A program made the translations under genes and the position numbers. The notes under the pieces are model-generated. The model was not told the origin of the DNA, made no database searches, and was given only the letters and a program-made list of their open reading frames with translations. Source: an uncultured Christensenella sp. (GTDB lineage: Bacteria; Bacillota; Clostridia; Christensenellales; Borkfalkiaceae). Taken from it: 64,000 nt of DNA. The stretch lies in the NCBI GenBank assembly GCA_910586245.1, contig CAJUFY010000002.1, positions 62,001 to 126,000 of the forward strand, in the 5' to 3' direction. Of this stretch, positions 14,721 through 25,200 are shown in pieces (positions within the stretch are counted from its first letter, which is position 1; every line of letters begins with the position of its first letter).

Positions 14721-15215
14721 ATGAAGAAAGTGGCAGTCATTATGGGGAGTGATTCCGATCTTCCCGTCGTTTCGAAAGCGTTCGACGTTTTCAAAGAATT
14801 TTCAATTCCGTTCGAAGTTCACGTGTATTCCGCGCACCGCACGCCCGTGGAAGCGAAAGCTTTTTCGGAGAGCGCGGCGGAAAACGGATTCGGCGCAATC
14901 ATTGCCGCGGCGGGCATGGCGGCGCATCTTGCGGGCGCGATTGCGGCGAACACCGTGCTGCCCGTGATCGGCATTCCCGTTAAGAGCGCTTCGCTCGACG
15001 GGCTGGACGCATTGCTTTCTACGGTAATGATGCCTTCCGGTATCCCCGTGGCGACGGTCGCCATCGACGGCGCGAAGAACGCGGCGTATCTTGCGGCGCA
15101 GATCCTTGCCGTAGAGGATTCGGATTTGCAGCGTAAACTTCTTTTCTCGCGCAAAGCCGCTGCGGAAAACGTTTTGAAAAAAGACGCCGAAATTTCGGCA
15201 AAATATCATTTATAA
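14721..15215 (+). CDS. purE: 5-(carboxyamino)imidazole ribonucleotide mutase
   Basis: The 164-residue enzyme moves the carboxyl group to give CAIR, the sixth step of purine synthesis. The GSDSDLPVV start, SAHRTP motif and AAGMAAHLAG are PurE hallmarks. GGAGG (14710-14714) sets the ATG at 14721. No purK lies in the window, so either purK is elsewhere or this is a PurE that takes CO2 directly; the sequence alone does not decide. It is the first gene of the pur operon. Confidence 0.94.
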   Translation: MKKVAVIMGSDSDLPVVSKAFDVFKEFSIPFEVHVYSAHRTPVEAKAFSESAAENGFGAIIAAAGMAAHLAGAIAANTVLPVIGIPVKSASLDGLDALLSTVMMPSGIPVATVAIDGAKNAAYLAAQILAVEDSDLQRKLLFSRKAAAENVLKKDAEISAKYHL

Positions 15216-15255
15216 TCCAAAAACAATTTTTTAAAATATACAAGGAGAAACTCTA

Positions 15256-15969
15256 ATGGAAAAAACGGTTCAGCTCTACGAGGGCAAGGCAAAAAAGGTT
15301 TATGCAACGGCGGACGAAAATCTGTGCATCGTTTCGTATAAAGACGACGCAACCGCGTTCAACGGGTTGAAAAAGGGCACGATCGTCGGCAAAGGCGTCG
15401 TGAACAACCGCATGACGAACATGATGATGCAGTTGCTTGAAAAGCAGGGCGTTCCCACCCACTTCGTGGAAGAGCTCAACGACCGCGAAACGGTCGTGAA
15501 AAAAGTGAAGATCGTCGCGCTCGAAGTGATAATCCGCAACGTTTCGGCAGGATCGTTCGCAAAACATTACGGCGTGGAAGAGGGAATCGTTTTCGACCAG
15601 CCCACGATCGAGTTCTCTTATAAAAACGACGATCTGGGCGATCCGCTTCTGAACGAATATCACGCGCTTGCGCTGAAAGTCGCGACCAAAGAGGAAATCG
15701 ACACGATTAAAAAATACGCGTTCAAGGTGAACGACGTTCTGAAAGAATACTTCCTGAAACTGGGCGTGCGCCTCATTGATTTCAAACTCGAATTCGGCAG
15801 ACTGGCCGACGGAACGATCGTCCTTGCGGACGAGATTTCCCCCGATACCTGCCGCTTCTGGGACGCGAAGACGGGCGAAAAACTGGATAAAGACCGTTTC
15901 CGCCGCGACCTCGGCGGGGTAGAGGACGCTTACAAAGAAATTTTCAAGCGCGTTACGACGGGAGACTGA
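15256..15969 (+). CDS. purC: SAICAR synthetase
   Basis: The 237-residue ATP-grasp-like enzyme joins CAIR and aspartate to form SAICAR. The LYEGKAKKVYAT start, EVIIRNVSAGSFAKHYG and LADEISPDTCRFWD are family signatures. AAGGAG lies upstream of the ATG. The purF start follows one base after its stop, so translation is probably coupled. Confidence 0.96.
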   Translation: MEKTVQLYEGKAKKVYATADENLCIVSYKDDATAFNGLKKGTIVGKGVVNNRMTNMMMQLLEKQGVPTHFVEELNDRETVVKKVKIVALEVIIRNVSAGSFAKHYGVEEGIVFDQPTIEFSYKNDDLGDPLLNEYHALALKVATKEEIDTIKKYAFKVNDVLKEYFLKLGVRLIDFKLEFGRLADGTIVLADEISPDTCRFWDAKTGEKLDKDRFRRDLGGVEDAYKEIFKRVTTGD

Positions 15970-15970
15970 T

Positions 15971-17419
15971 ATGACGGGACACATTCACGAGGAATGCGGG
16001 GTTTTCGGCATTTTCGCGCCGTCCACGCAGGAGGTAGCTTCCACCGCTTACTACGCGTTGTTTGCGTTGCAGCACCGCGGACAGGAATCGGCGGGGATCG
16101 TCGTAAACCGCGACGGCGTGTTTCACTCGTATAAAGATTCGGGATTGGTGAACGACGTTTTCACCAAAGACCGTTTGAAGAAACTCGGCGAAGGCGAAAT
16201 GGCGATCGGGCACGTGCGCTATTCCACGACGGGCGCGAGCGGCAGGGAAAACGCGCAGCCGATCGTCGTGAACCACTTAAAGGGGAACATGGCGCTGGCG
16301 CATAACGGAAATCTGACTAACTCGTACGAACTCCGTTCGCAGCTCGAAAACGAGGGCAGTATTTTTCACACCACTTCCGATACCGAAGTCATCGCCTACA
16401 CGATTACCAAAGAACGCGTGAAGTCCCGTTCCATCGAGGACGCGGTGCTTGCCGCGATGGACAAGCTGCAAGGCGCGTATTCGCTCGTCGTGATGTCGCC
16501 CACCAAACTGATTGCGGCGCGCGATCCGCACGGCTTCCGCCCCCTGTGCTACGGCACGCGGGAGGACGGCGCGATCATCGTCGCTTCCGAATCCTGTGCC
16601 CTCAACGCGGTAGGCGCGCACCTCGTGCGCGAGATCGAACCGGGCGAAATGCTGGTGATCACCGCCGAAGGGATCAAGTCGGATACTTCGCACTGCGGCG
16701 GGAAAAAATCCCTTTGCGTGTTTGAATTTTTCTACACGGCGCGCCCCGATTCCGAAATCGACGGATGTTTCGTACACGACGCGAGAAAGCGCGCCGGCGC
16801 CTTCCTTGCGGAAAAATACAAGATCGAAGCGGACATCGTGATCGGTGTTCCCGATTCGGGACTGGACGCGGCGCTCGGTTATTCGCAGGCTTCGGGGATT
16901 CCCTACGGCATCGGATTTTTAAAGAACAAATACATCGGCAGAACGTTCATCGCGCCCGATCAGAAGATGCGCGAAGACCGCGTGAAAATCAAACTGAACG
17001 TCATCGCTTCGGCGGTGCGCGGAAAGCGCGTGATTCTGGTGGACGATTCGATCGTGCGCGGCACGACGAGCCGCCCTATCGTAAAACAGCTTCGCGACGC
17101 GGGCGCGACGGAAGTGCACTTCCTCTCTTCCGCGCCCAAATTCCTCAATCCCTGCTATTACGGCACCGACATCGCTTCGCGCGACAACCTGATCGCCTGC
17201 CATTACTCGGAAGAGGAAATCGCAAAGATCATCGGCGCGGATTCGGTGGGGTATCTCGATCTCGAACAGGCGGGGCTGCTCACGGGCGGCGACGGCACGG
17301 GATTCTGCATGGCGTGCTTCGACGGCTGCTATCCGACCGAAGCCCCCTCCGAAGTACATAAAAACCGCTTCGAGCGTCCTCGCAGCGAAAACCCCAAATT
17401 TCAGAAAAAGGGAGAATGA
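15971..17419 (+). CDS. purF: Amidophosphoribosyltransferase
   Basis: The 482-residue enzyme makes phosphoribosylamine from PRPP and glutamine, the first purine step. The glutamine amidotransferase domain starts with a short propeptide before the catalytic cysteine in EECGVFGIF. The PRPP loop reads VILVDDSIVRGTTS. Cysteines in SLCVFEFF, LIACHYS and GFCMACFDG match the four ligands of the 4Fe-4S cluster found in the Bacillus-type, oxygen-sensitive enzyme. It lies within the pur operon between purC and purM. Confidence 0.96.
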   Translation: MTGHIHEECGVFGIFAPSTQEVASTAYYALFALQHRGQESAGIVVNRDGVFHSYKDSGLVNDVFTKDRLKKLGEGEMAIGHVRYSTTGASGRENAQPIVVNHLKGNMALAHNGNLTNSYELRSQLENEGSIFHTTSDTEVIAYTITKERVKSRSIEDAVLAAMDKLQGAYSLVVMSPTKLIAARDPHGFRPLCYGTREDGAIIVASESCALNAVGAHLVREIEPGEMLVITAEGIKSDTSHCGGKKSLCVFEFFYTARPDSEIDGCFVHDARKRAGAFLAEKYKIEADIVIGVPDSGLDAALGYSQASGIPYGIGFLKNKYIGRTFIAPDQKMREDRVKIKLNVIASAVRGKRVILVDDSIVRGTTSRPIVKQLRDAGATEVHFLSSAPKFLNPCYYGTDIASRDNLIACHYSEEEIAKIIGADSVGYLDLEQAGLLTGGDGTGFCMACFDGCYPTEAPSEVHKNRFERPRSENPKFQKKGE

Positions 17420-17422
17420 ACG

Positions 17423-18460
17423 ATGGATAAAAGTTATTCCGAAAGCTATAAAAACGCGGGGGTGGATATCACCGCGGGATACAAGTCGGTCGAACTCATG
17501 AAGAAGCACGTCGCGCGCACCATGCCCGACGGCAAAACGGATATCGGCGGCTTCGGCGGGCTGTTCCCGCTCGATTTGAAGGGGATCGACGATCCCGTGC
17601 TCGTTTCGGGAACGGACGGCGTAGGAACCAAACTCCGTTTGGCGCAGCTGCTCGACCGGCACGACACGATCGGGATCGACTGCGTCGCAATGTGCGTGAA
17701 CGACGTACTCTGCTGCGGCGCGAAGCCGTTGTTCTTCCTCGACTATATCGCGTGCGGAAAGAACGTTCCCGAAAAGATTGCGGATATCGTCGGCGGCGTG
17801 GCGGAAGGCTGCGTGCGCGCGGGCTGCGCGCTGATCGGCGGGGAAACCGCCGAACACCCCGGTACCATGCCGGAGGACGATTACGATTTGGCGGGCTTTA
17901 CCGTGGGCGTCGTATCCCGCGCAAAGGTGATCGACAACGGCGCGATGAAGGCGGGCGACGTCATGATCGCGCTTCCCTCCTCGGGCGTGCATTCGAACGG
18001 ATTCTCGCTGGTGAGAAAGGTGTTCGACGTAGAGCGTTGCGATCTCAACGCGCCCGTTGCGGAACTGGACGGGAAGTCTTTGGGCGAAGTGTTGCTTGCG
18101 CCGACTAAAATTTACGTGAAGCCGATGCTCGCGCTGCTCGAAGAAGTGGCGGTAAAGGGCGTTTCGCACATCACGGGCGGCGGATTCTACGAAAACATGC
18201 CGCGCTCGATTCCGAAGGGATTGAGTGTCAGGATCAGAAAAAGCGACATCCGCATTCCCGCGATTTTCACGCTCTTGCAGAAAAAGGGCGGCGTGAACGA
18301 ACACGATATGTTCAATACCTTTAACATGGGAGTGGGCATGAGCGTGGTCGTCGCGAAAGAAGACGCGGCGCGCGCGATCGAAATTTTAAAGGCGCACGGC
18401 GAAGACGCGTACGTGCTCGGCGACATCGTTACGGGCGACGACGGAGTGATTCTCGTATGA
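17423..18460 (+). CDS. purM: Phosphoribosylformylglycinamidine cyclo-ligase (AIR synthetase)
   Basis: The 345-residue enzyme uses ATP to close FGAM into AIR. Typical segments are YKNAGVDITAGYKSVE at the N-terminus, VSGTDGVGTKLRLA, GGETAEHPG and the glycine-rich THITGGGFYENMPR. The last four bases overlap the purN start (ATGA). It acts after PurL and before PurE. Confidence 0.96.
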   Translation: MDKSYSESYKNAGVDITAGYKSVELMKKHVARTMPDGKTDIGGFGGLFPLDLKGIDDPVLVSGTDGVGTKLRLAQLLDRHDTIGIDCVAMCVNDVLCCGAKPLFFLDYIACGKNVPEKIADIVGGVAEGCVRAGCALIGGETAEHPGTMPEDDYDLAGFTVGVVSRAKVIDNGAMKAGDVMIALPSSGVHSNGFSLVRKVFDVERCDLNAPVAELDGKSLGEVLLAPTKIYVKPMLALLEEVAVKGVSHITGGGFYENMPRSIPKGLSVRIRKSDIRIPAIFTLLQKKGGVNEHDMFNTFNMGVGMSVVVAKEDAARAIEILKAHGEDAYVLGDIVTGDDGVILV

Positions 18461-19062
18461 GCAAAATCAGAATCGGCGTGCTCTGTTCGGGCGGCGGCAC
18501 CAACTTTCAGGCGATCGTAAACGCGCAGGAAGCGGGGCTGATTCCGGACGGGGAACTCGTGCTCGTCGTGACTGATCGCGCCGACGCTTACGTGCTTACC
18601 CGCGCCGCGCGTTACGGGATTCCGACGGCGGTTTGCGATAAAAAACAAATTCCCGCCCGCGCGGAGCGCGAAGCGGCAATTTTAAAAACCTTAAAAGAAC
18701 ACGACGTGCAAATGGTCGTGTTCGCGGGTTTTATGACCATTCTTTCGGAACGCTTCGTAAAAGCATACGAGGGGTGCATCGTCAACGTACACCCCGCGCT
18801 CATTCCCAGTTTTTGCGGAGCGGGCATGTACGGGTTGCACGTACACGAAGCGGTGCTTGCCCGCGGCGTGAAGGTGACGGGCGCGACGGTGCATTACGTG
18901 ACGGAAGAATGCGACGGCGGTCCGATTATTCTGCAAAAGGCAGTGGAAGTAAAAGCGGGCGACACGCCCGAAATTTTGCAGAAGCGCGTCATGCGGGAAG
19001 CGGAATGGATCATTCTGCCCGAAGCGGTGGAACTGGTCTGTAAAAAGTTATTAAAAAATTAA
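18457..19062 (+). CDS. purN: Phosphoribosylglycinamide formyltransferase
   Basis: The 201-residue enzyme transfers the formyl group of 10-formyl-THF to GAR. Catalytic residues appear as VNVHPALIPSFCG, with HxxxxSFxG spacing, and the aspartate in YVTEECDGGPII. Its cofactor is made by the fhs product at the end of the same cluster. Confidence 0.95.
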   Translation: MSKIRIGVLCSGGGTNFQAIVNAQEAGLIPDGELVLVVTDRADAYVLTRAARYGIPTAVCDKKQIPARAEREAAILKTLKEHDVQMVVFAGFMTILSERFVKAYEGCIVNVHPALIPSFCGAGMYGLHVHEAVLARGVKVTGATVHYVTEECDGGPIILQKAVEVKAGDTPEILQKRVMREAEWIILPEAVELVCKKLLKN

Positions 19063-19074
19063 CGGAGTTTAGTT

Positions 19075-19791
19075 ATGGCATACGAATCGAAGAGCATGAA
19101 AGAGGCGGTTTCGGGCAATCCCTACGTGGGGCGCGGAATCGTAATCGGCAAGAGCGAAAGCGGAAAGAAAGCGGTGTTCGCTTACTTCATTATGGGCAGA
19201 AGCGAAAACAGCCGCAACCGCGTGTTTACGGAAATCGGCGACGAACTGCGCACCGAACCCTATGACGAAAGCAAAGTGCAGGATCCTTCGCTGATCATCT
19301 ATTCGCCCGTGCGCGTCGTAGGGAAGAACGTGATCGTCACGAACGGCGATCAGACGGACACGATTGCCGAGCATCTGCAAAAGGGCATGTGTTTCCGCCA
19401 CGCGCTCTCTACCCGCGAATTCGAGCCGGACTATCCCAACCTTACCCCCCGTATCAGCGGGATATTGCAATTCGACGGCGGTTTCAAATATTCGATGTCC
19501 ATTTTAAAGAGCGCGGACGAAAAGGGAAGCGCCTGCAACCGTTTTACGTTCGACTACGAGCCGATCGACGGCGTGGGACATTTTATTCACACCTACGTGA
19601 CGGACGGCAATCCGCTCCCCACCTTTGCAGGCGAGCCCGAACGCGTTGCGATTCCCGACGATCTGAATACGTTTGCCGAAGAGATCTGGAACAATCTGGA
19701 CGAGAACAATAAAATTTCGCTCTACTGCCGCAGTTACGATCTGGAAACGGGCAAACAGGAGCGCGTGCTCTACAATAAATTTACGAGGTGA
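19075..19791 (+). CDS. purO: IMP cyclohydrolase, PurO type
   Basis: The 238-residue protein matches the archaeal-type IMP cyclohydrolase, also found in some Clostridia: NPYVGRGIVIG and AYFIMGRSENSRNRVF near the N-terminus, and DPSLIIYSPVR further on. It would close FAICAR to IMP, replacing the N-terminal half of bacterial PurH, which is missing here. The position just before the stand-alone AICAR transformylase gene supports this assignment. It starts at ATG 19075 after CGGAG, 12 bases past purN. Confidence 0.9.
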   Translation: MAYESKSMKEAVSGNPYVGRGIVIGKSESGKKAVFAYFIMGRSENSRNRVFTEIGDELRTEPYDESKVQDPSLIIYSPVRVVGKNVIVTNGDQTDTIAEHLQKGMCFRHALSTREFEPDYPNLTPRISGILQFDGGFKYSMSILKSADEKGSACNRFTFDYEPIDGVGHFIHTYVTDGNPLPTFAGEPERVAIPDDLNTFAEEIWNNLDENNKISLYCRSYDLETGKQERVLYNKFTR

Positions 19792-19795
19792 ACAA

Positions 19796-20977
19796 ATGCA
19801 GGAATTTTCGCTGAAATACGGTTGCAATCCCAACCAGAAACCCGCGCGCATTTATGCGGAAGAGGGCGAACTGCCCGTTGAAATTTTAAACGGACGCCCC
19901 GGTTATATCAACTTTTTAGACGCGTTCAATTCGTGGCAGCTCGTAAAGGAAATCAAACAGAATACGGGCATGGTCGCGGCGACGAGCTTCAAGCACGTTT
20001 CGCCCACCTCGGCTGCGGTCGGGAAAAAACTTTCCCCCGCGCTCAAAAAGTCCTGCTTTGTGGACGACGTCGAAGGGCTGGACGATTCCCCCCTCGCATG
20101 CGCTTACGCCCGCGCGAGAGGAACGGACAGAATGTCTTCCTTCGGCGACTGGGTCGCGCTGTCCGACGAATGCGACGCGGTGACGGCAAAGATTATCGCC
20201 CGCGAAGTTTCCGACGGCGTCATCGCGCCCTCCTATTCTCCCGAAGCGCTTGAAATTTTAAAGGCAAAGCGCAAGGGAAGCTACAACGTCGTGAAGATCG
20301 ATCCCGACTACGTGCCTGCGGAAATCGAACGCAAACAGGTGTACGGCGTTACGTTCGAGCAAGGCAGAAACAATTTCAAAATCGACGAATCCCTGCTTTC
20401 CAACCTCGTCACGAAAAACAAGACGTTGCCGAAGGACAAGGCGCTCGATCTGATCATCGCGCTCATTACGCTCAAATACACGCAGAGCAACTCCGTATGT
20501 TTCGCAACGGACGGGCAGGCGATCGGCGTGGGCGCGGGGCAGCAGTCCCGCATCCATTGCACCCGTCTTGCCGCGCAGAAAGCGGATCTTTGGCATTTGC
20601 GCCAGCACGAAAAAGTGCTGAATCTGCAGTTTGCCGAAGGCGTGGGCAGACCGGAAAAGAACAATATCATCGACATCTATCTTTCGGACGATTACGAAGA
20701 AGTTCTGGGCGACGGCGTCTGGCAGAAGAATTTTGCCGTGCGTCCCGCACCCTTCACCCGCGAAGAGAAGAAGGCTTATTTAAAAACGGTTTCCGGCGTA
20801 TCGCTGGGAAGCGACGCGTTCTTCCCGTTTTCCGACAACATCGAGCGCGCGTTTGCGAGCGGGGTTTCTTACGTTGCCCAGCCGGGCGGTTCGGTGCGCG
20901 ACGATCTCGTGATCGAAGCGGCGGACAGCCACGGCATGGTCATGGCGTTTACCGGAATGAGATTATTCCATCACTGA
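19796..20977 (+). CDS. purV: Stand-alone AICAR transformylase
   Basis: The 393-residue protein equals the C-terminal domain of PurH. It has SFKHVSPTSAAVG with the catalytic Lys-His pair, TDGQAIGVGAGQQSR, and the C-terminal SDAFFPFSDN and FTGMRLFHH. It transfers a formyl group from 10-formyl-THF to AICAR, giving FAICAR for PurO. The ATG at 19796 follows GAGG and lies 4 bases after purO. Its start region (KYGCNPNQKPARIY) is complete, so it is not a broken purH; the cyclohydrolase half is simply supplied by another protein family. Confidence 0.9.
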   Translation: MQEFSLKYGCNPNQKPARIYAEEGELPVEILNGRPGYINFLDAFNSWQLVKEIKQNTGMVAATSFKHVSPTSAAVGKKLSPALKKSCFVDDVEGLDDSPLACAYARARGTDRMSSFGDWVALSDECDAVTAKIIAREVSDGVIAPSYSPEALEILKAKRKGSYNVVKIDPDYVPAEIERKQVYGVTFEQGRNNFKIDESLLSNLVTKNKTLPKDKALDLIIALITLKYTQSNSVCFATDGQAIGVGAGQQSRIHCTRLAAQKADLWHLRQHEKVLNLQFAEGVGRPEKNNIIDIYLSDDYEEVLGDGVWQKNFAVRPAPFTREEKKAYLKTVSGVSLGSDAFFPFSDNIERAFASGVSYVAQPGGSVRDDLVIEAADSHGMVMAFTGMRLFHH

Positions 20978-20995
20978 GTTTGACAGGAGCATGAT

Positions 20996-22267
20996 ATGAA
21001 GATACTCGTAATCGGCGGGGGCGGAAGAGAACACGCCGTGATCAAATCGCTGAAAAAGAACGAACGCGTCACCACCGTGTACGCGCTTCCCGGCAACGGC
21101 GGGATTGCCGCCGACGCGGAGTGCTATCCCGTAAAGGCGACCGATCTTGACGGGATCGTGAATTTCGCAACGACGCACGAGGTGGATTTTGCCGTCGTCA
21201 CGCCGGACGATCCGCTCGTACTCGGCTGCGTAGACCGCTTGGAAGCGTCGGGCATTCCCTGCTTCGGACCGAGCGCCGCCGCGGCAATCATCGAGGGGAG
21301 CAAAGTCTTTTCCAAAAATCTGATGAAAAAATACGGCATTCCCACGGCAGAAAGCGAAACGTTTACCGACGCGGAACAAGCGATCGCCTATCTGAAAAGA
21401 GGTAGCTTCCCCGCGGTGATCAAAGCGGACGGGCTGGCGCTCGGCAAGGGGGTCGTGATCGCGCAGAACTTTGCGGAAGCGGAATCCGCCGTACGCGAGA
21501 TCATGTGCGACAAAGTGTTCGGAGCAAGCGGTAACAGCATTCTTGTAGAAGAGTTTTTAACGGGTCCCGAAGTTTCCGTACTTTCGTTTACGGACGGAAA
21601 GACGGTTGTGCCTATGGTGTCTTCCATGGATCATAAACGCGCGCTTGACGGCGATCGGGGCTTGAACACGGGGGGCATGGGTACGGTAGCGCCCAACCCT
21701 TACTATACCGAAGCGATCGCAAAAGAGTGCATGGAAACCATTTTCCTGCCCACCGTGCGCGCGATGAACGCGGAGGGCAGAACTTTTAAGGGCTGTTTAT
21801 ATTTCGGGCTCATGCTCACGCCGAAGGGTCCCAAAGTGATCGAATACAACTGCCGCTTCGGCGATCCCGAAACGCAGGTCGTGCTTCCTCTGCTCGAAAG
21901 CGATCTGCTTACGATTATGCAGGCCGTGCGCGAAGGCACGCTGTCGCCCGACGTGGTGCGCTTCCAGAAGGGCGCGGCTTGCTGCGTGGTACTCGCTTCC
22001 GAAGGGTATCCCAAAAAATACGAATCGGGCTATGAAATCACCCTTCCGCAGACGGGCGAAAACGAAAGTATCTTCGTTGCGGGCGCAAAGAAGGAAGGGG
22101 ATCGCATTCTTTCCGCAGGCGGGCGGGTGCTCGGCGCGGTCGCGACGGCGGCTTCGCTGAAAGACGCGGTGACGGGCGCTTACGCTTTGGCGGAAAAAAT
22201 TCATTTTCAAAACGCATACATGAGAAAAGATATCGGCAAGCGCGCGCTTGCGGCATTGGAGGAATAA
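20996..22267 (+). CDS. purD: Phosphoribosylamine-glycine ligase
   Basis: The 423-residue ATP-grasp enzyme makes GAR from phosphoribosylamine and glycine. The N-terminal GGGGREHAVIKSL, the ATP-grasp segment PAVIKADGLALGKGV and metal ligands in EYNCRFGDPETQ are clear. AGGAG precedes the ATG. Its stop shares a base with the purL start. Confidence 0.96.
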   Translation: MKILVIGGGGREHAVIKSLKKNERVTTVYALPGNGGIAADAECYPVKATDLDGIVNFATTHEVDFAVVTPDDPLVLGCVDRLEASGIPCFGPSAAAAIIEGSKVFSKNLMKKYGIPTAESETFTDAEQAIAYLKRGSFPAVIKADGLALGKGVVIAQNFAEAESAVREIMCDKVFGASGNSILVEEFLTGPEVSVLSFTDGKTVVPMVSSMDHKRALDGDRGLNTGGMGTVAPNPYYTEAIAKECMETIFLPTVRAMNAEGRTFKGCLYFGLMLTPKGPKVIEYNCRFGDPETQVVLPLLESDLLTIMQAVREGTLSPDVVRFQKGAACCVVLASEGYPKKYESGYEITLPQTGENESIFVAGAKKEGDRILSAGGRVLGAVATAASLKDAVTGAYALAEKIHFQNAYMRKDIGKRALAALEE

Positions 22268-25200
22268 TGGTTTACAGAATTTACGTCGAGAAAAAAGAGG
22301 GCTTCGACAACGAAGCGAAATCTCTCCTTGCCGACGCAAGAGAACTGCTCGGCGTCCGCGGGGCGGAAAATATCCGCATTCTCAACCGCTACGACGCGGA
22401 GGACATCGAAGAGGAACTGTTCCGCAGCTGCGTTAAAACGGTCTTTTCCGAACCCCAGATGGACAGGGCGACGGAAGGCGCGGATTTAAAAGGCGCGCGC
22501 GTGTTCGCCGTGGAATATCTTCCCGGTCAGTTCGATCAGCGCGCCGATTCCGCCGCGCAGTGCATTCAGCTCATTTCCATGCAGAACCGTCCCGTTATCC
22601 GCACGGCGAAGGTGTACGCGGTGTACGGCAACGTGAGCGAAGAGGAACTTTCCGCAATCAAACGTTACGTCATCAACCCCGTGGAGAGTCGCGAAGCGAG
22701 CCTTTCCATTCCCAAAACGCTGAAGATCGAACACCCCGTGCCCACCGAAGTGCAGACGTTGCACGGATTCCTCGATCTGGACAAGGCGGGGCTTTCCGCG
22801 TTCGTGAAAAAGTACGAACTCGCGATGGACGACGACGATATCGAATTTTGTCAGACTTATTTCAAAACGGAACAGCGCGATCCGACGCTGACGGAAATCC
22901 GCATGATCGACACGTACTGGTCCGACCATTGCCGTCATACGACCTTCCTTACGACGATCGACGGCGTGAAGTTCGAGGACGAACTGTTGCAGAGCGCGTA
23001 CGAGGATTACCTTTCCGCGCGCGAGGAAATCGGGCGCACGAAACCCGTGAATCTGATGGATATCGGCACGATCGCCGCAAAACTTTTGAAGAAGCGCGGG
23101 CTGTTGGAGAAGCTCGACGAATCGGAAGAAATCAACGCCTGCACCGTAAAAATCAAAGTGGACGTGAACGGCGCGGAAGAGGACTGGCTGTTGCTGTTTA
23201 AAAACGAAACGCACAACCACCCCACGGAAATCGAGCCGTTCGGCGGCGCGGCGACCTGCATCGGCGGGGCGATCCGCGATCCGCTCTCGGGCAGAAGTTA
23301 CGTATACGCCGCCATGCGCGTAACGGGCGCGGCGAATCCGCTCCGCCCCGTGAGCGAAACCATGAAGGGGAAACTTCCCCAACGCAAATTGGTAACGACG
23401 GCTGCGGCGGGCTATTCCTCCTACGGGAACCAGATCGGTCTTGCGACCGGTCAGGTAGACGAAATATATCACGAAGGCTACGCGGCAAAGCGTTTGGAAA
23501 TCGGCGCGGTGATCGCCGCGACGCCTGCGGAAAACGTGCGGCGCGAAGTGCCTGCCGCGGGCGATAAAGTCATTCTTCTCGGCGGAAGAACGGGGCGCGA
23601 CGGCTGCGGCGGCGCGACGGGCTCTTCCAAATCGCACACGCTTGAATCGCTCACGCACTGCGGGGCGGAAGTGCAGAAGGGTAACGCGCCCGAAGAACGC
23701 AAATTACAGCGGCTCTTCCGCAATAAGGACGCCATGCTGCTCATCAAACGCTGCAACGACTTCGGCGCGGGCGGCGTTTCGGTCGCGATCGGCGAACTTG
23801 CCGACGGGCTGGAAATCAATCTGAACGCCGTTCCCAAAAAGTACGACGGACTGGACGGAACCGAACTCGCCATTTCCGAATCGCAGGAGCGTATGGCGGT
23901 CGTCGTAGAGGCGGACAAGACGGACGAATTCATCTATCTTGCCGAAAAAGAAAATCTGGAAGCGACGGTGGTGGCGACCGTGACCGAAAGTCCCCGCCTC
24001 GTGATGCACTGGAACGGGAAGACCATCGTAAACGTTTCGCGTGAGTTTCTCAATTCCAACGGCGCGGAAAAGCACATTCAGGTCGCGCCCGTAAAATGCG
24101 AAGATTACCGCAAAACGCAGTTTGCTTCGTTCGGGGAAGAATACAGGAAGCTCGCTTCCGATCTGAACGTCTGTTCTAAACGCGGGCTTTCCGAACGGTT
24201 CGATTCGACCATCGGCGCGGGTACGGTTCTCATGCCGTTCGGCGGAAAGTACCAGATGACGCCCCCTCAGGCAATGGCGCACTTGATTTCGGTGGAACAG
24301 GGACATACCGACACCGTTTCGTACATGGCTTGGGGCGGCAACCCTTACGTTGCCGAAAAGAGCCCTTATCACGGCGCGTATCTCGCCGTCGTGGAGAGCG
24401 TGAGCAAGCTCGTCGCATCGGGCGCAAGCTTTCACGACGTCTATCTTACCTTCCAGGAATATTTCTTAAAACCGATGCGCGATCCCGCGCGTTGGGGTCA
24501 GCCCTTCGCCGCGCTCCTGGGTGCGTTCAAGGCGCAGACAGAACTGGGCGTCGCCGCCATCGGCGGAAAGGATTCCATGAGCGGCACGTTCGAAAAAATC
24601 GACGTTCCGCCCACCCTCGTATCTTTTGCCGTAACCACGGGCAAAGTGAGCGAAGTCGTTTCTCCCGAATTCAAGAGCGCGGGGCATAAGGTCGTCCTGC
24701 TCGAACCGGAGTACGACGGACACGGGCTGCCCGTAACCGCTTCACTGTTGAAAAACTTCGGCACGGTCACCAACCTGCTTCGTTTGAAAGCGGCGGTTTC
24801 CGTATATACGCCCGCGTTCGGCGGCGTTGCGGAGGGCGTGCTGAAAATGTGCCTCGGCAATCGTATCGGTTTCCGCTATCGGGAAGGCGTTTCCCCCGAA
24901 ACCATATTCGGCTACCGTTACGGCTCGTTCATCATCGAACTTGCCGAAGGTGTGAGCGTGGGCACGGTACTGGGCGAAACGGTTGCGGAAGAGAGCATTT
25001 CGTATTGCGGCGAGCGTTTGCCGCTCGCCGAATTGCAGCAGGCTTACGAAGAAAAGCTCGAACCCGTGTACGCATGCAATATCAAGGCGCGCGCAACGGA
25101 AGCGAACAACGTGAGCTACGGGCACCGCAGCACGGTGTCGGGCGAATACAAGTGCGCGAAACCCCGCGTGCTTATTCCCGTATTCCCCGGTACGAACTGC

